A stretch of DNA of 64,000 nt, taken from the NCBI GenBank assembly GCA_963669415.2, contig CAXXPS010000003.1, forward strand, positions 992,001-1,056,000, read 5' to 3'. Positions 55,189 through 63,472 of the stretch are shown piece after piece. The notes below the pieces were generated by a model. The model was not told where the DNA came from and did not search any database. It saw only the letters and a list, made by a program, of their open reading frames with translations. Position numbers and translations under genes: made by a program. Numbering within the stretch: the first letter of the stretch is position 1; every line of letters begins with the position of its first letter. The stretch comes from JAWKWH01 sp963669415. GTDB taxonomy: Bacteria > Pseudomonadota > Alphaproteobacteria > Rhizobiales > Rhizobiaceae.

Positions 55189-56070
55189 TTATTCGAGCTT
55201 CAATTCTGCCCAAATGATAAAAATCCCGGCACCTTTCTGTTTCATTTCTGATGAAATCGCCCGTTCCCAAAGGGACCCGGTTATTCGATCAATATATGTC
55301 TCCAGAGGCGTTTCTGCCTCTCGTAGTTTCTGAAACAACCGCCTCTTTGCACCCTCAGCCGCAGAATGGCTTGATAGACCTCTCGGCTTGCATTCGCTGA
55401 TTGGCGACACTGCATCAAATTGATCGCTTAAGCCGTTCGCTCTCCTTCCTCGCTCTTTCTGATCGACCATTCGTCGAGGAAGTGGAGGTAATTTCGCTAA
55501 CACATTTTCTTTCGATAGGTTTAGATTCGATGTGTTTATTATATTGGTTTGTGGGCAATTTTTTTCGCCATCAAAGTGCAACTTATTGCCCTGATTGCGG
55601 GGAAGTTTTTTTCCCTGTTTGTTGGTTGGTACAGAGCCGCTCTTCGCCCCCCTTTTTTGTTCATTGATCGAGTTTCGGATTAGTTTGCGAGCCGTTTTCG
55701 CATCGACAGGAGCTTCGCCGCCATTCTTCATGCGCTCGTCCCAATCTTTGACAAACTTTTCAAACAAGACAAAATTGGGCTGGTAATGAGTGCGGTTAAA
55801 CTTTCCACCGTGCGGACAACGCGAAAAAAGTCCAACCCAAGGGCAAGTTAATTCCTCAATCGCATTGATCACTGATCTCCGGTTCAATCCCGTCAAATTT
55901 GCAAGCCGATCCAGGCTGGGATCACACTGACCCGTTTTATTGTTGAAGTGGTCAAGTATTGCTCCACCAACTTGCCGGGTCCCGCCAGACAAACCGGGGA
56001 ACAGCAGTAGCGCCTTGTGCCCGAAGAGCCTATCCATCCGTTTAATCGCAATCTTCTGACGACTAGTCAT
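55189..56070 (-). CDS. Helix-turn-helix protein, phage/plasmid replication-like
   Basis: Basic protein of 293 residues. An N-terminal winged-helix region (AILDHFNNKTGQCDPSLDRLANLTGLNRRSVINAIEEL) resembles HTH domains of phage and plasmid replication initiators; a long lysine-rich linker and a short C-terminal domain follow. The start codon overlaps the preceding small gene by 8 nt. It belongs to the integrase-linked module and may direct replication or regulation of the excised island. Confidence 0.65.
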   Translation of the reverse strand: MTSRQKIAIKRMDRLFGHKALLLFPGLSGGTRQVGGAILDHFNNKTGQCDPSLDRLANLTGLNRRSVINAIEELTCPWVGLFSRCPHGGKFNRTHYQPNFVLFEKFVKDWDERMKNGGEAPVDAKTARKLIRNSINEQKRGAKSGSVPTNKQGKKLPRNQGNKLHFDGEKNCPQTNIINTSNLNLSKENVLAKLPPLPRRMVDQKERGRRANGLSDQFDAVSPISECKPRGLSSHSAAEGAKRRLFQKLREAETPLETYIDRITGSLWERAISSEMKQKGAGIFIIWAELKLE

Positions 56071-56272
56071 CAGCCTTGTCCGGATTTCTCATCCGTTGGG
56101 ACTTGCCTATTGCCAGTACGGCTTCTTTGGCGGAAAGACCGAACTTCAATTTCAGATACGGTACCAATGGTTTGGGCCGTTGTTCCCACTCTGTAGACGC
56201 TATCCAATGAGCAGCGCATTCAATAGCAGCACTGTTAGGCTGCCCATCCATGCGGGGATTGAGAGCAATCAT
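56063..56272 (-). CDS. Small island protein of 69 residues
   Basis: The ATG giving MIALNPRMDG overlaps the AlpA stop (ATGA), and its own end overlaps the HTH-protein start by 8 nt, so the three genes are translationally coupled. The product is short and partly basic, with the segment KPLVPYLKLKFGLSAKEAVLAIGKSQ; no family is recognised. The open frame extends upstream across the AlpA gene in another phase and was cut at this ATG. Confidence 0.6.
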   Translation of the reverse strand: MIALNPRMDGQPNSAAIECAAHWIASTEWEQRPKPLVPYLKLKFGLSAKEAVLAIGKSQRMRNPDKADD

Positions 56273-56463
56273 GCCACCCTCCCCGCCTGCGCACGCTCCC
56301 AATCGATCAAATCGGATTCGCGAAAATATCGCCGGCGGTTGATCTTGATTGGCGCGGGAAAACCAAGCTCCTGATTTATGAGCCAGCGCCACAAAGTCAT
56401 GTCGGTGATCGAGTAGCGCTCGCACACCTGCGGTGCGGTCAGGTAGATACGGTCATCGTGCAT
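56269..56463 (-). CDS. AlpA-family regulator / excisionase-like protein
   Basis: A 64-residue winged-helix (MerR-like) protein: LTAPQVCERYSITDMTLWRWL is the DNA-binding helix-turn-helix, and the tail RRRYFRESDLIDWERA is typical. AlpA proteins of satellites activate the integrase gene or act as excisionase. It is upstream in the operon with the small protein and the HTH protein. Confidence 0.85.
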   Translation of the reverse strand: MHDDRIYLTAPQVCERYSITDMTLWRWLINQELGFPAPIKINRRRYFRESDLIDWERAQAGRVA

Positions 56464-56494
56464 GTGTCAGTCCCTGTTACTACACAGGGCATAA

Positions 56495-57091
56495 CTACAG
56501 TGTCGAAGGATCCTCGAATTGCCACGATCTATCGAAAATTCTTGGCAGTGTATCGTCCAAGAAATCTTTTCCCTCGTAATACAATTTGTTGGCTAAAGAA
56601 CGGCTTATACCGACTTCCTTTCCTATTAATTCGAATAAATGTTCATCAATAGGAACATCTGGATTATTTTTTAGGTACCGTCTTAGTTTGATATATACTT
56701 CAACCTTCAATCGATCATGACGCCTGATCTTTGCAACGTGAGTTCCTTTCTCGAAAGGACGCCCGAACGCCTCATCCCAAGATCCTACGTAGGCCCACCG
56801 CACCTGGTTAAAGCATTTAGTGTACGCCTTGGCTGCCCAATCTGGGATTGGTAAGTCGCTACTTGAACAGATGTACAATGCTTCCATCAGTGCAAATTTT
56901 TCGCCTTTGACGAACCGTTCCTCCAGATCGTCCAGCTGATGAAGGCCGACCCACTTCCAATATGGGCCTTTCAAATTGAACCGGTCCATTCCCTGCTTCT
57001 CGGCCTCTTCTTGCGCGTCGACCACCTGTTCGAACGTCCAATTCGGATCAAAATCACCGGTCACGCATCCCTCCAGCAAGGCGGATAACAT
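56495..57091 (-). CDS. Hypothetical island protein of 198 residues
   Basis: Soluble protein of no known family, acidic in the first half (WTFEQVVDAQEEAEKQGMDRF) and with a basic C-terminal helix region (IGKEVGISRSLANKLYYEGKDF) that could bind DNA. Its start lies inside the integrase 3' end (38-nt overlap), so it is coupled to int; the AlpA gene follows 31 nt after it on the same strand. Confidence 0.65.
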   Translation of the reverse strand: MLSALLEGCVTGDFDPNWTFEQVVDAQEEAEKQGMDRFNLKGPYWKWVGLHQLDDLEERFVKGEKFALMEALYICSSSDLPIPDWAAKAYTKCFNQVRWAYVGSWDEAFGRPFEKGTHVAKIRRHDRLKVEVYIKLRRYLKNNPDVPIDEHLFELIGKEVGISRSLANKLYYEGKDFLDDTLPRIFDRSWQFEDPSTL

Positions 57092-58346
57092 TCGGCTCGG
57101 TGTCTCTCATCAATGCGACCAAATAGTCGGCCCAGGCATCGAAAGCACGGCGCTTCTCTTCACGAAACTCATGATGCTGGTACACGCCAACTATGCCCCT
57201 AAACGAACCTGAGACATGGTTGAGGCACTTTTCGATCACCGGCAGGTTGATGTTGAGGCCTGCCATTTTCGACGCCATCGTGCGCCGCAGATCGTGCAGC
57301 GTCCAAGGCTCGATGCCGCCATCCTCTGCCATGAGCTTATCCAGTCGGGCTTTGGCCCGGCTATAGCCGGATGCGGGCGTCTTGCCAGTCGTTGAAAACA
57401 GAAATGGAGAACCCTTGATCCGCGGTAGATCCTCTATGATCTCGACAGCAAGCGATGCCAGCGGGACATGATGCGCCTTGCCATTCTTGGTCCGCTCTTG
57501 CGGCAGCGACCATGTTGGTTCGGCTGCCAGATCAAGCTCACGCCAAACCATTCCGCCGACTTCCTGACGGCGCTGGCCAGTGAGCAACAGTAGCTGGAAC
57601 ATTGGACCGAACGGATACTCCATCCCGCCTGTTATTTTCCAGAAACGAACGATTTCGTCATCGCTCAAGACGCGCGACCGCGGTTTTTCCGCCGTTGGCA
57701 TTTTCACACCAACGCAAGGTGATGTCTCAAGGACATCGCGCTCCACCAACCAGCTGAAGAATTTGCGGATCGTTGCGAACACCCGGTTGGCAGTGATCGG
57801 TGAGCCTCTATCGACAATACCGTCGAGCAACTCGATTACATCCCGCTTTCTCACCTCGACAACTGGCCGGTCTCCCCAAAGCGGGTTGATTTCCGACTTG
57901 AACTGCCTTTCGATTTCCCGCCACGATCGGTTTCTGGGTTTGGAGTAGCGCTCGACAAACGCTTTGGCGAGTTCACGTACAGTGTCACCGCCACGATTTT
58001 CCGCAATTGCCTGCAGCGCTTTGGAAGCTTTCTTCTCGCGTGCTGGATCCCGGCCCTCCTCAATTGTCTGCAGCGCGCCCGCCGCAGCTCGTCTTGCTTC
58101 GGCAAGCGTCATCGATTGGCCGAGTGCCGGATCATCGTCGACATCGGTTGCTCGGTTGATCAAAACCCGCCCCAATGTCAGTTTCTTGGGCTTGCCAGCA
58201 AACCGGTAGCGCAGCGCCCAGGATTTACGGCCTGATGGCTGTACCAAAAGATACAGTCCGGGCAGCACCGCATCCGGGATTTCCCGTCGCTTGGCCGCAT
58301 CGGGTTTGGCAATCCTAACTGATTGGGTGGTGAGCACACTTGCCAT
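57054..58346 (-). CDS. int: P4-type tyrosine integrase
   Basis: Site-specific recombinase of 430 residues. The N-terminal DUF4102 arm-binding domain (GLYLLVQPSGRKSWALRYRFAGKPKKLTLGR) is followed by the SAM-like core-binding domain and the catalytic domain with the Arg in LLLTGQRRQEV, HDLRR and the C-terminal His and Tyr. P4-type integrases use tRNA genes as attachment sites, in accord with the 48-bp repeat. The ATG at 58346 is preferred to TTG at 58352. It begins 166 bases from attR and reads inward. Confidence 0.93.
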   Translation of the reverse strand: MASVLTTQSVRIAKPDAAKRREIPDAVLPGLYLLVQPSGRKSWALRYRFAGKPKKLTLGRVLINRATDVDDDPALGQSMTLAEARRAAAGALQTIEEGRDPAREKKASKALQAIAENRGGDTVRELAKAFVERYSKPRNRSWREIERQFKSEINPLWGDRPVVEVRKRDVIELLDGIVDRGSPITANRVFATIRKFFSWLVERDVLETSPCVGVKMPTAEKPRSRVLSDDEIVRFWKITGGMEYPFGPMFQLLLLTGQRRQEVGGMVWRELDLAAEPTWSLPQERTKNGKAHHVPLASLAVEIIEDLPRIKGSPFLFSTTGKTPASGYSRAKARLDKLMAEDGGIEPWTLHDLRRTMASKMAGLNINLPVIEKCLNHVSGSFRGIVGVYQHHEFREEKRRAFDAWADYLVALMRDTEPNVIRLAGGMRDR

Positions 58347-58511
58347 AGTCAAATGCTCTTTTGGGTAACACCGGGTAACGCGAATTGCGTGTTAGAAGCT
58401 GTTACCCTGCGTGAATAACTTCAGCAAGCATTCGGCAAATTTGTCCACATTTCAAACGATTTATCCACAGGAGATGTTTTGATCTGTTAGATGATGAGAG
58501 CTACTGATATA

Positions 58512-58559
58512 TGACTGGGGGTCAAGGGGTCGTGGGTTCGAATCCCGCCGCTCCGACCA
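58512..58559 (+). repeat. attR: duplicated 3' part of tRNA-Pro
   Basis: Perfect 48-bp copy of 24881-24928, including the encoded CCA; the 5' half of the tRNA is absent, so this is not a functional gene. Host sequence resumes immediately after it. Confidence 0.93.
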
Positions 58560-58661
58560 TCACTCTCTGCAGCATGACGCCACGAGTTGAGTTGCACTCC
58601 TTGCGCCTGAGGGTGCCGCGGCATAGGTTTCCTGCCAAACTTTGGAAATCGGCGTATCCCC

Positions 58662-59210
58662 ATGACCACATCCACAAAACTGATGCCGCGGCAGTCGGTT
58701 CCCGATCTGAAGCTCGAACTGGCCGGTGGGGGCAGTTGGTCCTTGGCGGAGGAAAATCCCGACAATTTTGTTCTTCTAATTTTTTATCGCGGTTGGCATT
58801 GTCCGATTTGCCGCAAGTACCTTTTGGATGCGCAGTCCAGACAATACGATCTTCAACGGCGTGGCGTTCGTGTCATCGCCATTTCGACGGATGATCGGGA
58901 CCGGGCGGAGGAATCAAAAAAACGCTGGGGTCTAAACCGGCTCGACATCGCCTATGGCTTGAGCCTTGACCAGGCGCGTGATTGGGGTTTGTACGTTTCA
59001 ACTTCGCGCGGCCCGACCACCACCGGTGTGGAAGAACCGCCAAAATTCAACGAACCCGGTCTGTTTTTGGTGAAACCGGATCGCACGCTTTACTATGCGT
59101 CGATCCAGAGCGCTCCATTTGCACGGTCATCATTGTCGGAATTGCTGCAGGCCCTCGATTTCGTCCTGGCTAATGATTATCCGGCACGAGGGGAAGTGGC
59201 ACTCGATTAA
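58662..59210 (+). CDS. Peroxiredoxin-like AhpC/TSA-family protein
   Basis: Thioredoxin-fold protein of 182 residues. The active-site segment is FYRGWHCPICRKYL, a CxxC variant rather than the TxxC of ordinary peroxiredoxins, resembling the bacterioferritin-comigratory/peroxiredoxin-like group. The ISTDDRDRAEE segment and the later C-terminal part are typical of the fold. Probably a thiol oxidoreductase or peroxidase; the reductant is unknown. Confidence 0.8.
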   Translation: MTTSTKLMPRQSVPDLKLELAGGGSWSLAEENPDNFVLLIFYRGWHCPICRKYLLDAQSRQYDLQRRGVRVIAISTDDRDRAEESKKRWGLNRLDIAYGLSLDQARDWGLYVSTSRGPTTTGVEEPPKFNEPGLFLVKPDRTLYYASIQSAPFARSSLSELLQALDFVLANDYPARGEVALD

Positions 59211-59248
59211 TCAAGCGCAGGCGTGAGCACTCTCGTGCCGGCAATATC

Positions 59249-60172
59249 TCAACCGGCAAGTACCGCTTCGCCGGCAGGAAAGCCGCCGGCCTTCATGACA
59301 AGGCCCGGAACTGTCTTGCCCAACTGCGCTTCCAGCCATTCAGCAGCTTCAACCGCCTTATCCAGCGACACGCCTGTGGAAACGCCTGAACGCTCCAGCA
59401 TGTAGACCAGATCTTCGGTCGCAATGTTGCCTGTCGCGCGCGGAGCGAAGGGGCAACCCCCTACCCCGCCAAAGCTCGAATCCAAAGCACGAACGCCCGC
59501 CTGAATGCCCGCCCAGGCGTTGGCGAACCCAGTATTGCGCGTGTTGTGCAGGTGAAGCCGTATCGGTATGTCCGGATAAGCTTCTCGAATTTTGGAAACA
59601 CGCTGTTCGACATCGACGGGTGTAGCGACACCTATCGTATCCGCCAACGCAAGTTCGTGGGGACCCGCCTCCATCACGGCTTCGACCACTTGCAACAAAC
59701 GCGATATCGGGACCTCTCCTTCGAAAGGGCAGCCGAAGGCAGCGCCGATCGTGACGCCGGCATCGATGCGTCCCTTTGCTTCGCCGGCAATTTCCTTCCA
59801 GGCAGCAGCGGATTCAAAGGTTTCCACGCCCTGATTGCGGCGATTGAAGGTATCGGTGGCGACGACAACGAAATTGACTTCGTCCAGCCCGGCGTCGACC
59901 GCGCGGTCGAAACCACGCCGGTTCAAAGCCAATCCAATGAACCGGGTATCAACATTGCGCGGCAATGCCCGTGCAACCTCATCGGCGTCAGCCATCTGTG
60001 GCACACGTTTGGGATTGACGAAGCTCGTCACCTCAATGCGTGCCACGCCAGCGTCGACTGCGCGCTGGATCAGCTCGAGTTTTACGTCGGTATCCAGGAT
60101 GACGGAATCGTTTTGAATTCCGTCGCGCGGCGAAACTTCGATGATTTCGACGGATTTTGCTGCTTTAGACAT
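59249..60172 (-). CDS. Hydroxymethylglutaryl-CoA lyase
   Basis: Cleaves HMG-CoA to acetyl-CoA and acetoacetate in leucine breakdown. The length of 307 residues fits the family. The N-terminal EVSPRDGIQND motif carries the metal and substrate residues, LALADTIGVATP and HLHNTRNTGFAN carry the barrel histidines, and GGVGGCPFAPRATGN supplies the catalytic cysteine loop. The ATG at 60172 (MSKAAKSVEII) is chosen because the longer frame lacks family support. Confidence 0.92.
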   Translation of the reverse strand: MSKAAKSVEIIEVSPRDGIQNDSVILDTDVKLELIQRAVDAGVARIEVTSFVNPKRVPQMADADEVARALPRNVDTRFIGLALNRRGFDRAVDAGLDEVNFVVVATDTFNRRNQGVETFESAAAWKEIAGEAKGRIDAGVTIGAAFGCPFEGEVPISRLLQVVEAVMEAGPHELALADTIGVATPVDVEQRVSKIREAYPDIPIRLHLHNTRNTGFANAWAGIQAGVRALDSSFGGVGGCPFAPRATGNIATEDLVYMLERSGVSTGVSLDKAVEAAEWLEAQLGKTVPGLVMKAGGFPAGEAVLAG

Positions 60173-60403
60173 GTTGAAACTTCCGTGTGGATACGGTTTT
60201 GTATACCGAAGCGCACCAATTCGGTAGAGAAAAGCATTACCCGGTACGGGCGTGGGAGGAAATTTGATAGAAATAGCGCCGGATGGCGGGAAACAAATTC
60301 CGGCGAAATCGCGCCCTGGTTTGGATTTCCAGCCGACGGGCAAGCGATTGGCGGACAGGAAAATGCCAATCAGGGCATTTCGAGAGGGCGACAAAAGGTG
60401 GAC

Positions 60404-61465
60404 GTGAAGTCACAACAATTCCTGGCAATCATGATCGCAATCGCGGCGGTGGCCATTCTCGCGTTCATCGCGCTCTTCATCAATTCAAGAGTGCGCGCCG
60501 CCAAGGCGCCAAGTCATCAGGACGGCGCCGGACCCAACGGTTTCTGGCATGAATTTATCGTGGCTACCGTCGTCATCGTCATCGCGGCCGCGGCGCTTAT
60601 CTGGCAGTTCACGCCCGAGAGCCTCGACTGGCGGCTCGACAACCGGGAACTTATTTTTCTTGTTGTCATGCTGGCCGTTGGCGTTGTCGCGCTGGTGGTG
60701 TTCGTTATTGCCGTATTGACCGGACTAAGGCCGGATATAAAAGAACAGCTCTCCAAGTCAGCCGCTACCGCGCAAACGGGCGCTGAACAGTCCGCGCACG
60801 CAGCGGCTCAAACAAAGCCGGTTTCGGCGGGAGTTCGACTGCTCGGTATTCTGGCGTTGCTCGCTGCATTCCTGATTCTTTGCTGGACAGCACTCGATAG
60901 CAAAAACCAATATGAATTGCTGTCGATCGTGCTCTACCCGGCGGCGATCGTCGTTGCCCTGGTGCTGCTGATGGACAAGGCAACACGGGCCTGGGCAGCC
61001 AAGTCGGGAGCGGAAAATTTTCGCGAGTGGCTGTTTTGCGATGCGTTTGTCTTTCTACTGATTTTATCATTTTTGAATCTGCGTTTGGTGACCGAGCCTG
61101 AAAACTACCAGACCATGTTCTGGGATGTTGTGCAGGTGACACTGTTCATTCTCGTATTCTGGCTTGTCGACAGAACTGCCTCCTCTTTGCGATTTCTGCT
61201 GGCATATCTCTACCTGATAGCGCTGCCGATCCTGCTGCTGATCTGGCGAACGCTACAGGAAATGCCGATGCCAGGCGCAGAGTCCTGGTGGGAATCCATC
61301 TGGCCGTTCTTCTTCCTGGCCGTCATATTCTTTGTGCTTGAGTTGATAACCGTAGTCGCCTCGCGTGAAACTGCGCGTCACGGCCTGTCCGCTGCCAAGG
61401 ACACGCTGTTTGTCCTGATTTATGGCATTCTGCTGCTGGTCGCCGTTCCTGCAGCGCAGGGGTGA
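60404..61465 (+). CDS. Hypothetical multi-span membrane protein
   Basis: About 353 residues with roughly eight to nine hydrophobic segments (first FLAIMIAIAAVAILAFIALFI; last DTLFVLIYGILLLVAVPAA). A Gln/Ala-rich cytoplasmic loop (SKSAATAQTGAEQSAHAAAQ) separates two halves. No family is recognised. The GTG at 60404 is taken; the open frame runs far upstream through the HMG-CoA lyase gene on the opposite strand and that part is discounted. The stop overlaps the amidase start (TGATG). Confidence 0.65.
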   Translation: MKSQQFLAIMIAIAAVAILAFIALFINSRVRAAKAPSHQDGAGPNGFWHEFIVATVVIVIAAAALIWQFTPESLDWRLDNRELIFLVVMLAVGVVALVVFVIAVLTGLRPDIKEQLSKSAATAQTGAEQSAHAAAQTKPVSAGVRLLGILALLAAFLILCWTALDSKNQYELLSIVLYPAAIVVALVLLMDKATRAWAAKSGAENFREWLFCDAFVFLLILSFLNLRLVTEPENYQTMFWDVVQVTLFILVFWLVDRTASSLRFLLAYLYLIALPILLLIWRTLQEMPMPGAESWWESIWPFFFLAVIFFVLELITVVASRETARHGLSAAKDTLFVLIYGILLLVAVPAAQG

Positions 61466-62898
61466 TGGCAGTGGGCGGCGGTAACCTTCAGTTCGCTACC
61501 CTTCACGACCTCAGTCTTGCCATCGCCTCACGAGCCGTCTCGCCAGTCGACTGTGTGAAGCACAGTGTAGGCATGATCGAGCGGTACAACGGGCGGTCGC
61601 AGGCGTTTTTGTCCCACGATGCTGAATTCGCGCTTGCCGAGGCGCGAAAGGCCGAGGAAGAGATATCGCGGGACGGTCCCCGCAGCCCGGTCCACGGCAT
61701 TCCGTTTGGCGTCAAGGACCTGTTCGCAGTGCGCGGCATGAGAAGGACCTGCGGTAGCCGTGTTTATGCGCCTGAAATCTGTGCCGAGGACGCCCACGTT
61801 GTTCACCGCTTGCGTGAAGCGGGCGCGATAATGGTCGGAATGACCAGCCTGAACGAGTTTGCCTACGGTCCCACGGGTATCAACGCGGCCAGTGCATCGC
61901 CGCGTAATCCCTGGGACGTGAGTAGATCTTGTGGCGGCTCCAGCTCGGGGTCGGGGTGTGCTGTTTCAACCGGTTTCGTGCCAGCCGCACTTGGAAGCGA
62001 TACCGGCGGGTCGGTCAGGGTTCCGGCGGCTACTTGCGGCGTGACCGGCCTCAAACCTAGCTATGGTCTTACCAGCCGCACTGGCATTCAGCCACTTTGC
62101 ATCACCTATGACCATCCGGGTCCGCTTGCGCACACCGCGTGGGATTGTGGAATGATCCTGGAAGTCATGGCCGGACAAGACCGCAGAGACCCTTCTACAT
62201 GGAACCGGCCGGCGTTCCACATGCCCGAAATACCCGACAGTAAATTGCTAAAAGGATGCAGGATCGGCGTCCTTGAATCCTATTTTCGGGATGATGTGAC
62301 AAGCGATGTTGCTTCCGTGTTCGACGGGACATTAGAGGAATTGAAGAAGCTTGGCTGCTCGTTGACCAAAGCTGACCCTGCCGGTCTTTGGGAAGCGCTT
62401 GAAAGCTGGAATGTCGCCTGTCTTGCTGAAGCCTACCACGTTCATGAAAAGCGCGTTTGCGATCACCACGATGATCTGTCGCCGGACGTGGCATCCCGGC
62501 TGCTCCTCGGCCGTGAAATCTCGACACACGACTATCTTGATGCCTGCCGCCAAAGGGAAGTCTTCCAGGCAGAAGTTGCCGGGCTGATGGAACGCTTCGA
62601 TTTCCTGGTCACCCCAACGACGCTCCTGCCGGCAATTTCGCTGGAAACCGGTGAATTCGAGAGCGACAAGGGGCCGGTTAACGGATCGCAATGGCTTGGA
62701 AGGCTGACCCGCCTGGCCAACCAGACCGGACAGCCGGCAATCAGTGTACCGTGCGGGTTTACGTCCGGCGGTCTACCGGTCGGCCTGCAGATTATCGGCC
62801 ACTGGTTTGCAGACAGCGACTTGATCAGAGCGGCTTCAGCGTTCCAGCAGCACACCGACTGGCATGCCAAGCATCCGCCGCTGGCTGCGGAAAATTGA
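61465..62898 (+). CDS. Amidase (amidase signature family)
   Basis: Amidohydrolase of about 477 residues with the Ser-cisSer-Lys triad: the lysine in GIPFGVKDLFAV, the serines in CGGSSSGSGCAVS and SDTGGSVRVPA. C-terminal elements (PTTLLPAISLETGEF, QPAISVPCGFTSGGLPVGLQI) are typical. The substrate is unknown; GatA-like, AtzF-like and other amidases share the fold. Linkage to the dihydropyrimidinase downstream hints at pyrimidine or hydantoin nitrogen use. Confidence 0.9.
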   Translation: MAVGGGNLQFATLHDLSLAIASRAVSPVDCVKHSVGMIERYNGRSQAFLSHDAEFALAEARKAEEEISRDGPRSPVHGIPFGVKDLFAVRGMRRTCGSRVYAPEICAEDAHVVHRLREAGAIMVGMTSLNEFAYGPTGINAASASPRNPWDVSRSCGGSSSGSGCAVSTGFVPAALGSDTGGSVRVPAATCGVTGLKPSYGLTSRTGIQPLCITYDHPGPLAHTAWDCGMILEVMAGQDRRDPSTWNRPAFHMPEIPDSKLLKGCRIGVLESYFRDDVTSDVASVFDGTLEELKKLGCSLTKADPAGLWEALESWNVACLAEAYHVHEKRVCDHHDDLSPDVASRLLLGREISTHDYLDACRQREVFQAEVAGLMERFDFLVTPTTLLPAISLETGEFESDKGPVNGSQWLGRLTRLANQTGQPAISVPCGFTSGGLPVGLQIIGHWFADSDLIRAASAFQQHTDWHAKHPPLAAEN

Positions 62899-62979
62899 AG
62901 AATTGTCTTGGCCCGGCGGTTTCCCGGCGATAGAGTTCAATTTCTAGGATTGTTCGGCGATTAACCCCGGGGGACATGA

Positions 62980-63468
62980 ATGACCAACTGGCAATGGTTT
63001 TGGACCCTGGTCGGGTTCCTGATCTACATTATCGTATTGATATTCTTGTATTTCTATCAACCGTTCGAGGACCTGTTCAATATTGTGATCAAAGGTCTGT
63101 CCTACGAAAACGTCACGCTCTGGGTGACGCTGATCACCGGAATTGTCGGATTCTGTTTGTTCCATTGGCGTGCATACCGGCTGCATATCGTGCAGCAACA
63201 GAAGGTCGAGGCGATGGTGCTGAGCTCGCTGCTCGGATCGACATTCATCGCCATCCTGTTGAGTGGAGGCGCCACGCTTCAGGCGGTCCAGATCCTTTGC
63301 CGGCATCTGCTGACACCCGGTAACAGCCTTGATGCAGAGTTCGGCGCCCGTCTGGGTGCGGTTGTCGCGCTCATCGTGCTGACCGGTCTGTTCTGTATCC
63401 TGTTCTGGCTTTTAAGGATAATCCGCCATGACCGGATCGGCGAAACGCTCCGCGGACAAGAAAGCTAG
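62980..63468 (+). CDS. Hypothetical membrane protein of 162 residues
   Basis: Four hydrophobic segments (WFWTLVGFLIYIIVLIFLYFY; VTLWVTLITGIVGFCLF; MVLSSLLGSTFIAILLSGG; LGAVVALIVLTGLFCILFWLL) with short loops; no family is recognised. It ends 4 nt before the convergent dihydropyrimidinase gene. Confidence 0.6.
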   Translation: MTNWQWFWTLVGFLIYIIVLIFLYFYQPFEDLFNIVIKGLSYENVTLWVTLITGIVGFCLFHWRAYRLHIVQQQKVEAMVLSSLLGSTFIAILLSGGATLQAVQILCRHLLTPGNSLDAEFGARLGAVVALIVLTGLFCILFWLLRIIRHDRIGETLRGQES

Positions 63469-63472
63469 AGCC

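Noticed and set aside
58512..58559. Second tRNA-Pro gene
   Set aside because: Only the 3' half is present; acceptor 5' strand and D-arm are missing, so it is attR.
59546..60403. N-terminal 286-codon extension of the membrane protein at 60404
   Set aside because: It is antisense to the well-supported HMG-CoA lyase gene and lacks membrane character; the GTG at 60404 with AAAAGG upstream is a better start.
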